Origin: Pseudomonas anatoliensis
GTDB lineage: Bacteria; Pseudomonadota; Gammaproteobacteria; Pseudomonadales; Pseudomonadaceae
NCBI RefSeq assembly: GCF_017976235.1
Contig: NZ_JACVHC010000011.1
Span: 20,626-84,625, forward strand
Length of the DNA: 64,000 nucleotides
Direction of reading: 5' to 3'
The position numbers were made by a program, and so were the translations under genes. The notes beneath the pieces are model-generated. The model saw only the letters and a list, made by a program, of their open reading frames with translations. It made no database searches and was not told where the DNA came from. This document shows positions 16,857 to 25,103 of the stretch, in pieces. How positions within the stretch are numbered: the stretch's first letter is position 1; each line of letters starts with the position of its first letter.

Positions 16857-17353
16857 GAAAGACGACGATTGAGCGACGGTGTTGTAACTGCTGTTAATAC
16901 TGTTTAACGGACTACAGCAGTTACAAACGCTGACAAAAATCAATTCAACTGAATCATGAAGTAACTCTATTCAATTCGATGTACGCCGCAACACCACGTA
17001 ACAACACTTCGATATACACCAACCAAAATCCCTCTCTATATTCCTGCACAACTGACAACCAATACCAGAACAAGGAAGTTCTATATGGCCCAGCATCTGC
17101 AAATCCGCATTATCGAGATCCATGCCAACATCCCGGCGTTGAACTATTGTTTTTTCGCCGCGCCTTCCCCGCCCTCTTTTCACTGCCATTAGTGCCTGGC
17201 CTTGGCCCGCGTTTCACTGTGCCCAGGTGATTTTGCAGCTACCGAGTCCAATAAACCTGATGCACGACCGTTGCAATACGCCAGTCGTCCTCAGTGCAAA
17301 AATATTAATCCTTATTACCGCCCAATAATAATTCATCAATTCGAAGTGTATTA
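16857..17353. other. AT-rich gap at the left border of the accessory island
   Basis: Nearly 500 bases without a convincing gene. It holds a perfect 13-base inverted repeat at 16882-16926 and a 35-codon ORF at 17085-17192 (starting MAQHLQIRIIEIHANIPAL) that follows a good AAGGAAG box but matches nothing I know. Base composition shifts towards AT here, consistent with an island boundary. Confidence 0.55.
16882..16926. repeat. Perfect 13-base inverted repeat
   Basis: TTGTAACTGCTGT and ACAGCAGTTACAA are perfect reverse complements separated by 19 bases. No T tract follows, so a simple terminator is unlikely. It marks the junction of the LysE gene and the island. Confidence 0.7.
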
Positions 17354-19273
17354 ATGTTAAAGCCGACGAAGAAAATCAATACATCCAACAAAGACGGCAC
17401 CTCAAGCTTAATCAGAACCGAAGACAACTCGGCCGCCGCCAACCGCCCCCGTAACCAGGTATCAGATCTACCTGGAAATGTCTCTGGTCCCGATGCTGGC
17501 CGACGCGCCAGCACTGAGCATCCGTTTCAACATCCCCCCCAGTCCGAGATTATCGTGACTGAAATTCCGGGATCGGTCAGGCCGGCTACCCCCCCGATAG
17601 TCAAGTCCGCGCTTAACATGATCATGTGGCCGCAAGACCGTGTCGGCGAGCTGATGCCGTTCGGGAGAAACACAGGGTTATTCGTCGTAACCGATGGCAC
17701 GTTGATTGCCGATATAAAGGGGCTGGGCAAAACAGTAGTCGAGCGTACCAGCCAGGGCGAGTATCAGGTTCCCTTCCCGTTCGCACCCGGGGTGCCGGGG
17801 CCGATTCTTGCCAGGATCGCCGGTGAACCCTACTGGTACATCGAACGTCCAGGCTGGGTGAAGAAACCTGTACAGACGCCGCTGGACACAAGCGCACAAC
17901 CATTCAAATTTTTACTTCCCGAACTGGCGAACCTGCTGGAACCCGCAAGCCCGCTTGACGGTATTCGTCACGATAAACTGGGCAGAACCTACGCTGATAT
18001 TGATGGCGAAGGTACGGTGCTGATACGCAAAAATGACGACGGTGATTATCAGGCCAGCGACGTCAATGAGCGGGTCGCATCGGGTCCGTTAGTTGAGCGA
18101 ATCTCCGGCACCGTTCTGTGGCGACGAATTCCGGAACGGCCTCCATCTCCTGAAAGTCCGCGGCTGTATATCCATGAGTCGCCCGACATGGACGCTGACA
18201 CTGCGGCCACCCAGGTGAAACGACCGAGGCTGGAACAGGCTGGCGAGTCATCCGACCCGATGGAAGCCTCGAATACGGCGCAGCTCTTTCCCCAAACGAC
18301 CGTTGAAAGTCCTTATCACTGGATGCAGTGGGTACATTACAACGACCTCCCGACTGGCCCATCGGTCAAGCTTGGCGGATTTGATTACACGGTTTTGCCG
18401 CCGGGTTCAGCTCCCGATGAATTGGCGGGGATGAACTTCTTGCAAAACCCCAATTCTCCGATCAGCCGCTTCGATGATTTCGAGCGCGTAATGCGCGAAG
18501 CGCCTGAACTTCAGCCGGTTGCCGTCTTTCCGAAAAGCAACCACTCCATGGAAGTTCCACCGGCGCACAAGCTTTTTCGTAAACCGTTGTCGCGGTCCGT
18601 CGCCGAGCGTTTCACCGAATTCTCCGAGGGAACGGCGCAGTCGGTCGCCAAAACCTTGTTCGAGCGCGCTGATAATTCACCGCAAATCACTTCCACGGGC
18701 CTCAACAATATCCATCAGGTCCTGGCCCATTGGAGCTTGAATCCCAAAGCCACCTCTGGCGTCCCGCTACTCGGCGACCCAATGCTCATGTTGCACGAGG
18801 CCCCGCGAATCGAACGGAACGGAACGACCTACCTGACGCTCAACGCCCAGGCGGAGGCACCGTTGCATCGCCTGAACTTTGATCCGAAGCTTTTTCCCGA
18901 AGACTGGAATTTCTACCTCAGAAGCCCTTCCAGCCAGGCCTTGAGGCAATTGACCGGTGGTCTGCTGGTGCGTGCCGGTTATGACGTCTTCCCGCTGACA
19001 CCTCAGCATCAACCACCCACTTTGGTGTTCCGCAGTCTGGCAACAGACGATGTGTTCATCTTGAAACTGGCGGCGGTCGAGGGCAATGGCATCACCCTTT
19101 ATACCTATCCCGGCACCGAGCTTTTTGACCCCTTGCTGCCCGCCTGCATTGGCAAGCCAGCCTACGACGCGGTGGTGGCGGCCGATGCGAAAAACCAGTT
19201 GATCTGGCTGCTGGGTGGCGTGCTCAACGTCGATTCGAAACCCGACTCGGTCTTCATCATCAGAGAGCGCTGA
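17354..19273 (+). CDS. Island paralog 1: unknown family, putative effector-like protein
   Basis: A 639-residue protein of a family I do not recognise, the first of five tandem paralogs. Residues 1-75 are Ser/Pro/Asn-rich with no signal peptide. Residues ~80-180 form module A (NTGLFVVTDG...GEYQVPF...WYIERPGW) and ~205-265 module B (GIRHDKLGRTYADIDGEG...GDYQA...LWRRI), which resemble each other. A linker contains KRPRLE (289-294), similar to the c-Myc nuclear signal. The conserved part then runs to the end: YTVLPPG, FDDFERVMREAPELQP, ERFTEFSEGTAQSVAKTLFERAD, LHRLNFDPKLFPEDW, LIWLLGGV and final FIIRER. There are no catalytic motifs I can name. The start ATG lacks a strong ribosome-binding site. 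Confidence 0.75.
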   Translation: MLKPTKKINTSNKDGTSSLIRTEDNSAAANRPRNQVSDLPGNVSGPDAGRRASTEHPFQHPPQSEIIVTEIPGSVRPATPPIVKSALNMIMWPQDRVGELMPFGRNTGLFVVTDGTLIADIKGLGKTVVERTSQGEYQVPFPFAPGVPGPILARIAGEPYWYIERPGWVKKPVQTPLDTSAQPFKFLLPELANLLEPASPLDGIRHDKLGRTYADIDGEGTVLIRKNDDGDYQASDVNERVASGPLVERISGTVLWRRIPERPPSPESPRLYIHESPDMDADTAATQVKRPRLEQAGESSDPMEASNTAQLFPQTTVESPYHWMQWVHYNDLPTGPSVKLGGFDYTVLPPGSAPDELAGMNFLQNPNSPISRFDDFERVMREAPELQPVAVFPKSNHSMEVPPAHKLFRKPLSRSVAERFTEFSEGTAQSVAKTLFERADNSPQITSTGLNNIHQVLAHWSLNPKATSGVPLLGDPMLMLHEAPRIERNGTTYLTLNAQAEAPLHRLNFDPKLFPEDWNFYLRSPSSQALRQLTGGLLVRAGYDVFPLTPQHQPPTLVFRSLATDDVFILKLAAVEGNGITLYTYPGTELFDPLLPACIGKPAYDAVVAADAKNQLIWLLGGVLNVDSKPDSVFIIRER

Positions 19274-19304
19274 TGACATCACCCCTTTATTCAGGAACAG
19301 ATCC

Positions 19305-21065
19305 ATGAAGCTACCCAAGAAAACCAGCGCATCCACGACACCCCCCTCCTCTTCTGCCTCACGGCCAGTGGCGGGTGCGGAATTACCTACCGATCCGATC
19401 ACAGCCACTCACGTTGGGAGGGCTACTCCAGGCCACAGCTCGACATCCGTCGTACAGCCGACTTCATCCTCTTCAAGCGGCACTGGCTCGCAATCGGCCA
19501 TGGTCGTAACGCCCATGCTGTATTCGCCACAGGATCGAATACTGGCCGCCATCAAGGCCTCTAATTGGCCAAAGGACAAAATCCACGAACTGCGCCCCGT
19601 GTCGGGCAACAGCGGTCTGTTCGAAGCTTTTGACGGCATGATTTACGCGTTCGTCGGCGGCGAAGATTACATGTGCGTCGTGCGCCGCGCAGATGGCGAA
19701 TACCAAAGTCCGATGGTGACATCGCCAGGAGTAGCGTACACCTTCAGAAAAATCGACGGTGAAGCCCGTTGGGATGCCAATTGGCTCCCTTTACAAGGTT
19801 TACTTGATGCAGACGTACCGCGCACTGTCGCAATGCCCGGGGCTGGCGTAACGCGCACAGTCACAATGCCCGAGGCTCTCGAGTTCCTACCGACATTTTT
19901 GGCAGACACCCTGACACCAAGCGAGAACTCGGCGCAGGGTGTCCGTTACGACCGGGCCAGCCGTCCCTACGTCGACACGATCGAGGGGACCATCATGGTT
20001 CATCGTCACCCCGACGGAAGCTATCAACACAGATCCCCTCAAAGCCTCATCCCGACGGGCCGAATGGTCGAGCAGATTCCCGGGCAGAAAATGTGGCGGT
20101 TCATAGACGAATGGATAGCCTGGGGCAAGAAAGCCAAGCCCGAGACCGGCGAATCACTCGCCCTTAACGGCCACCACTACCCTATCGTACCGGTGGGAAC
20201 CCAGGCGAACGACGCCACTCGCGTGTATTTTCTGCAACATCCGGATTTTTCGCCAACCCACTTCGATTCGTTTGAACGCATGTTGCACGAGGCCCCGGAC
20301 CTTCAACCCGTGCCGGTCTGGCGCAGTAGCGAGAGCCCTTTGAAAGTTCACGTCGGCGAGAAATCATTCACCCAGCCCCTGACAGAATCGGTCAGGGAGA
20401 TGTTCAGCGAATTTTCGGATTCCACTGCACGATCCGTCGCCAGAATGTTGTTCGAGCGCGCCGACTACTCCCGCACGATCACATCGGCCGGCTTGCTTAA
20501 GCTGCAGCGGATGACTGACCAGTGGCGGCTCAAGCCTCAGGAGGCTGCATCCTGGTTCGCGGAACCGATGGACATGCTACCCGTGTTGCCCCGGGTAGAA
20601 AGTGGCGGCAAAGCCACGATATTGTTGCCGCCCGAGGTGAACGGTCCGCTGCAACGCCTGACGTTTGACCCGCAGCGTTTCCGGGATGATTGGACGATCT
20701 ACCTTCAAGATCCAACATTGGCCAACCTGAGATTGCTGGTCAGGGGCGTGCTCGGGCGCGCCGGCTATAAAGTTGCAACCTTCACCACTTTGGATTCGTC
20801 GACGCTGGTGTTCCTGGGAAAGACGCGCACCACGGTCTATTACCTGAAGCTGGCACAAGTTAACGGTAATGCGGTTGAAGTGGGTGGCTCCCCCGCCCCG
20901 GGTGCGGCGGTGCTCGCCGACCCAGATCTGCGGGCGAGGGTTGGCGGCACTGCGTATAAAGCCCTCATGGATGCCAGTACATCTAACAAAATCGTCTGGC
21001 TACAGGGTGGTGCCCACCGCGACGTATTCGGTCGCCAGTCTGTTTTCATCATCAGAGAATTGTGA
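19305..21065 (+). CDS. Island paralog 2: unknown family
   Basis: A 586-residue paralog. ATG 19305 (MKLPKKTSAS) is chosen because it matches the MxxPxK start of the other members and follows AGGAAC; the open frame reaching back to 19215 overlaps paralog 1. A Ser/Thr/Pro-rich N-terminus (~70 residues) precedes module A (NSGLFEAFDGMIYAFV...DGEYQSP) and module B (GVRYDRASRPYVDTIEG...DGSYQ...MWRFI). The shared core follows: WGKKAKPETGESLALNG, VYFLQHPDFSPTHFDSFERML, SEFSDSTARSVARMLFERADYS, LQRLTFDPQRFRDDW, IVWLQGGA and FIIREL. It has no KRxRL motif. It starts 31 bases after paralog 1, so co-transcription is likely. Confidence 0.75.
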   Translation: MKLPKKTSASTTPPSSSASRPVAGAELPTDPITATHVGRATPGHSSTSVVQPTSSSSSGTGSQSAMVVTPMLYSPQDRILAAIKASNWPKDKIHELRPVSGNSGLFEAFDGMIYAFVGGEDYMCVVRRADGEYQSPMVTSPGVAYTFRKIDGEARWDANWLPLQGLLDADVPRTVAMPGAGVTRTVTMPEALEFLPTFLADTLTPSENSAQGVRYDRASRPYVDTIEGTIMVHRHPDGSYQHRSPQSLIPTGRMVEQIPGQKMWRFIDEWIAWGKKAKPETGESLALNGHHYPIVPVGTQANDATRVYFLQHPDFSPTHFDSFERMLHEAPDLQPVPVWRSSESPLKVHVGEKSFTQPLTESVREMFSEFSDSTARSVARMLFERADYSRTITSAGLLKLQRMTDQWRLKPQEAASWFAEPMDMLPVLPRVESGGKATILLPPEVNGPLQRLTFDPQRFRDDWTIYLQDPTLANLRLLVRGVLGRAGYKVATFTTLDSSTLVFLGKTRTTVYYLKLAQVNGNAVEVGGSPAPGAAVLADPDLRARVGGTAYKALMDASTSNKIVWLQGGAHRDVFGRQSVFIIREL

Positions 21066-21365
21066 CCACGGCCTCTTGGAGTTACTCGCTTACCCACGCT
21101 CTCCAAACGCAATATAGCTGGAGCAGCCTCCAAGGCTGCTCCAACTATCCTCCATACATGGCAGACAATTAATAGCTGTTCGCCGCAATGGGCAGTTACT
21201 TCCTGTCATGTACATATGAAAATCTTGCAACCAGGCACGGCCTGCTGATTCACAGGCGAAAAAATTTCACACCAAGACATATACACCGCACCTTCGCACC
21301 TCCATTGCCGGACATTACTCCTTTGAAACCGTGTTTCACGCGAAGCAATTCAATGGAGTAATGCA
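21066..21365. other. Leader region of island paralog 3
   Basis: 300 bases without a gene. The last ~90 bases before paralog 3, ending GAAGCAATTCAATGGAGTAATGCA, reappear almost unchanged in front of paralog 4, so this leader was duplicated with its gene. An inverted repeat around 21113-21143 (TAGCTGGAGCAGCCT / AGGCTGCTCCAACTA) resembles a terminator stem for paralog 2 but lacks a strong T tract. Confidence 0.6.
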
Positions 21366-23069
21366 ATGGCAATACCGCCGAAGAAAATTCCTGGCTCGTC
21401 CTCATCCAGCGTACCGCCGAGTTCCAGAACACCCTCGTCGGATCCGCTGGCAGGCAGCCGCGTTGACATCAGACATGTTCTGCCCGGTATAGAGGGGGCG
21501 AGTGCGGATCCGACACTCGCAACATCTTCAGTGAGTCGTTGGTCAGGTGCCTCCCGGCAGCAATCCAGCGCTCTCGTCAGCCCTATGTCTGACCTGCAAA
21601 GTCCTTCACCGACACGGCAAGTGTCAACGCAAGGCATGTCCGCCACCTCGCGTACTTCAGGTACCGACGCATCAGCCAGCGCTGTTACAGAACGCTCGTT
21701 CTTTCTCGATGCCGAGCCGGCGGAGCTACTGAAAAAATATCCCCTTTCACCGGAGGGCTTTCGTTACGACAAACGCAACAAGCGTTACGTCGAAATGGAA
21801 GACGGCAGCATGGTCATGGTGCACAAAGGACAGGACGGTCTCCGGCAGACAAACTCCCGGGAAGCAAGCCCCACCGGGAATTGGGTCAAATACCTTCCAG
21901 ACAAGCAGAAATGGCGTGAATTGACCCCAGCCGAAATGACCGCCAAGCGCCCTCACCCGGAAGCTGACCTTGCTTTCAACCAGGAGGACGCCACTGCCGG
22001 TCCGAGCAAGCGAGCACGCCTCACCAACGAGGCCACTAAACAGGCTCTGGTGCAACGTCTTCTATCCACGCCGCCGAGTGCGTTGGACTCGTCGCTGCGT
22101 CAGTGGGAAAACTGGGGAAAGACCACAAGACCCGAGTCGGACGAGTCAATCGAAATAGGTGGAAAGCACTATTCGATTGTGGCTCAGGAGCGAAGCTCCG
22201 AGCCCAACCTGGTGTACTTGCAACATCCCGAGTTCAAACCCGGACGCTTTGATGCGTTTGAACACATGTTGCGCGTTGACCCTTCACGTCAGCCGAAATG
22301 GGCCTTGAAACAAGAGGGGCAATGGAGGGTACGGGATAACCACCCACCGTTTGAAATGCCCATGACTCAATACGTCTCGAGCGCATTCAACCTTTTCTCG
22401 GATCATTCGGCGCAGGCCATTGCCAGGACCGTATTCGACCGCTCCAGCCTGCCAGGCGGGATCGACAGCGAAGGACTTTCTACGCTGGCTTTGACATTTC
22501 ATCACTGGAAGCACCGAGCCAGCCCCGACCTGCCACCGCCAGAACTTTTTGATCCTTTGCTGCTGCTGCCCACTCTGCCAAGGAGATCAAGCACAGGTTC
22601 GAACAGCCATGATCTCGCGCTACCGCCGCAGTTTGACGTTGCGTTGCATCGCATTGATTTCGACACCGATCGTGTCAATGCACAGTTCAACAATGAGCTG
22701 AATCGGCCAGACTCAAGTGTGCGCGCGGTGTTCAGCAATATTCTGGAACACAGCGGCTATACCGTAGATCGCACCAGTCGCATGTTCGCCGAGGATGCGT
22801 TGATCTTCAAACGGGAAGGTCTAGACGTGGTTTTTGTCTTGAAACTCCCCTCAGCACCTGTCGAGGGAACGCTTAAACGATGGGTCGAACCCGGTGCTGA
22901 GCAGGCCCTCTCTGCATTGAGATCCAGGGTCGCAGACACGTCCACGACCACGTCGCACACAACAGACTGGAGCCTGATGCTGCAAAACGGAAAGACCATT
23001 CATCTCGTGGGTGGCATTGAGATGACTCCTGCAAATCAGAAAGTGCCGTTCATCGTCCGCGAGGGTTGA
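21366..23069 (+). CDS. Island paralog 3: unknown family
   Basis: A 567-residue paralog, very similar to paralog 4. N-terminus MAIPPKKIPGSSSSSVPPSS is Ser/Pro-rich for ~110 residues. Module A is absent and only module B remains (GFRYDKRNKRYVEMEDGSMVMVHK...WREL, ~130-190). The linker carries SKRARL (KRARL at 215-219), like the c-Myc nuclear signal. The core shows WENWGKTTRPESDESIEIGGKHYSIV, LVYLQHPEFKPGRFDAFEHML, QYVSSAFNLFSDHSAQAIARTVFDR, ALIFKREGLDVVFVLKLP and final FIVREG. No known domain is recognised. Confidence 0.75.
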   Translation: MAIPPKKIPGSSSSSVPPSSRTPSSDPLAGSRVDIRHVLPGIEGASADPTLATSSVSRWSGASRQQSSALVSPMSDLQSPSPTRQVSTQGMSATSRTSGTDASASAVTERSFFLDAEPAELLKKYPLSPEGFRYDKRNKRYVEMEDGSMVMVHKGQDGLRQTNSREASPTGNWVKYLPDKQKWRELTPAEMTAKRPHPEADLAFNQEDATAGPSKRARLTNEATKQALVQRLLSTPPSALDSSLRQWENWGKTTRPESDESIEIGGKHYSIVAQERSSEPNLVYLQHPEFKPGRFDAFEHMLRVDPSRQPKWALKQEGQWRVRDNHPPFEMPMTQYVSSAFNLFSDHSAQAIARTVFDRSSLPGGIDSEGLSTLALTFHHWKHRASPDLPPPELFDPLLLLPTLPRRSSTGSNSHDLALPPQFDVALHRIDFDTDRVNAQFNNELNRPDSSVRAVFSNILEHSGYTVDRTSRMFAEDALIFKREGLDVVFVLKLPSAPVEGTLKRWVEPGAEQALSALRSRVADTSTTTSHTTDWSLMLQNGKTIHLVGGIEMTPANQKVPFIVREG

Positions 23070-23356
23070 GCCTTCCCCTGGCTACTCATGCCGTTTTCCG
23101 GTTGTTAAATACCGGCACGTGTTCAAGACCTTACGTCGTCATCGCAATACGCGGTGGCGGCGTAATTTTTTCCCAAAAGACGGGGATTGTCACAACGGCC
23201 TGACACCCAGACAGCCCCTTCAAAACCTTCACCGAAATGGTTTGAATCGTTTGCTTTCCAGGCAAGACATATATACCGCACGCCCCCTCCTCCGGTTGGC
23301 GAACATCACTCCCTTGGAATCGCGTCTTACGCGAAGCAATTCAATGGAGTAATGCA
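23070..23356. other. Leader region of island paralog 4 (duplicate of paralog 3 leader)
   Basis: The stretch from about 23260 to the paralog 4 start is a diverged copy of the sequence before paralog 3. Shared blocks are the AAGACATATA-ACCGCAC segment and the final GCGAAGCAATTCAATGGAGTAATGCA. Confidence 0.7.
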
Positions 23357-25051
23357 ATGGCAACACCGCCGAAGAAAATTCCTGGCTCGTCCTCATCCAG
23401 CGTACCGCCGAGCTCCAGAACACCCTCGCCGGATTCGCTGGCAGGCAGCCGCGTTGACCTGGGACCTGTTCTCCCCGGTATGGAGGGTACGGGTGCGGAT
23501 CCGACATTCAATACATCTTCAGCGAGTCTTTGGTCAGGTGCCTCCCGGCAGCAATCCAGCGCGCTCGTCAGCCCGATGCCTGACCTGCAAAGCCCGTCCC
23601 CGACACGGCAAGTGTCAACGCAAGGCGTGTCCACCGCCTCGCGTATTTCAGGTGCCGACGCATCAGCCAGCCTTGGTCTACAACACCCGTTCATTCTCGA
23701 TGCCGTGCTGGCGGAGCAACTGAAACAAAAACCCCTTTCACCAGAGGGCATTCGCTACGACAAACGCAAAAAGCCTTACGTCGAAATGGAAGACGGCAGA
23801 ATGGTCATGGTGCGCAAAGTACAGAACGATTACCGGCAGACAAACTCAAGAGAAGCAAGCCCCACCGGGGATTGGGTCGAATACCTTCCAGACAAGCAGA
23901 AATGGCGTGAATTGACCCCAGCCGAAATGACCGCCAAGCGCACTCACCCGGAAGCTGACCTTGCTATCAACCCGGAGGACGCCATTGCCGGTCCGAGCAA
24001 GCGAGCACGCCTTGCGAGCGAAACCGACAGCGAGGCCGGAGCAGAGGCGCTGGCACAACACCTTCTCTCCACACCGCCGAGCCCGTTGGACTTGTCGACG
24101 CGTCATTGGGAAAACTGGGGAAAGACCACAAAACCCGAGTCGGGCGAGTCAATTGAAATACAAGGAAAGCATTATTCGATTGTGGATCAGGGCCTGGGCC
24201 CCGAGACCAGACTTGTGTACTTGCAACATCCCGGGTTCAAACCCAAACGCTTTGATGCGTTCGAAGAGATGTTGCGCGAGACCCCTTCGCACCAGCCGAA
24301 ATGGGTCTTGAAAGGTGTGGATCAGTGGAAGGTACTGGATAAGCCACCGTTTGAAATGCCCATGACTCAATACGTCTCGAGGACATTCAATACCCTCTCG
24401 GATCATTCGGTGCAGGCTATTGCCAGGACCCTATTCGACCGCGTCAGCTTGCCTGACGGTATTAACAACCAGGGACTTTCGACGCTGGCGTTGACATTTC
24501 GCCACTGGATGAACCGAGCCTCCTACGAACCACCGCCGCATGTTTTTTCCGATCCGTTGGTGATGTTGCCCAGAACGCCAATCCAGTCCGACAGTGTGAC
24601 ACCCGGCTGGAGACTGACCCTGCCTCCCCCCAGACCAGATCTATTGCAACGCCTGGACTTTGATCCACAACGTTTTCCCGGGCTATGGCAGGCATACCAG
24701 ACGACCGCCACGCCTGCCAGCCTGCGCAACCTGTTCAGCGCGCTGCTGCAAGACAACGGATACGTCGTCTACTCGACTTCACGGCCGCTGAACGAAGCTG
24801 CATTGATATTTCACCGTGAAGGCGTCCGTGCGGTATTCGTTTTGAAATTCCCCCCCATCACCGCAGACACCGTTATGCGTCACACGGCTGTCGGTTTCGA
24901 ACTCACTCGCGCAGATTTCCAGGCCCGACTGAGTGATGCGGGCAGAGAGGCACTTAATACCCACCTGGCAAGGGACGAAATCATTTATCTGCTCGGGGGC
25001 ATCCAACATTCTGCCTCGGCGCCGACGCTGTTCATCGTCAGAGAAGGCTAA
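23357..25051 (+). CDS. Island paralog 4: unknown family, recent duplicate of paralog 3
   Basis: A 564-residue paralog. The first ~230 residues are nearly identical to paralog 3, including MATPPKKIPGSSSSS, module B (GIRYDKRKKPYVEMEDGRMVMVRK) and SKRARL at the same position (KRARL at 215-219). The C-terminal third is more diverged (LLQRLDFDPQRFPGLWQAYQ, ALIFHREGVRAVFVLKFP, IIYLLGGI, FIVREG). The pattern suggests a tandem duplication followed by faster change, or exchange, in the C-terminal part. No signal peptide or catalytic motif is seen. Confidence 0.75.
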   Translation: MATPPKKIPGSSSSSVPPSSRTPSPDSLAGSRVDLGPVLPGMEGTGADPTFNTSSASLWSGASRQQSSALVSPMPDLQSPSPTRQVSTQGVSTASRISGADASASLGLQHPFILDAVLAEQLKQKPLSPEGIRYDKRKKPYVEMEDGRMVMVRKVQNDYRQTNSREASPTGDWVEYLPDKQKWRELTPAEMTAKRTHPEADLAINPEDAIAGPSKRARLASETDSEAGAEALAQHLLSTPPSPLDLSTRHWENWGKTTKPESGESIEIQGKHYSIVDQGLGPETRLVYLQHPGFKPKRFDAFEEMLRETPSHQPKWVLKGVDQWKVLDKPPFEMPMTQYVSRTFNTLSDHSVQAIARTLFDRVSLPDGINNQGLSTLALTFRHWMNRASYEPPPHVFSDPLVMLPRTPIQSDSVTPGWRLTLPPPRPDLLQRLDFDPQRFPGLWQAYQTTATPASLRNLFSALLQDNGYVVYSTSRPLNEAALIFHREGVRAVFVLKFPPITADTVMRHTAVGFELTRADFQARLSDAGREALNTHLARDEIIYLLGGIQHSASAPTLFIVREG

Positions 25052-25103
25052 GCGGCACGCCTGCGGTGCCTTACCACAAACATTCAGACATCGAGATACA
25101 TTA

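Noticed and set aside
19215..19304. N-terminal extension of island paralog 2 into paralog 1
   Set aside because: It overlaps the conserved end of paralog 1 in another frame, and the ATG at 19305 matches the MxxPxK start shared by the family.
24933..25103. N-terminal extension of island paralog 5 into paralog 4
   Set aside because: Same reason: the true-looking start is MAKPTKLVPG at 25104, after the paralog 4 stop.
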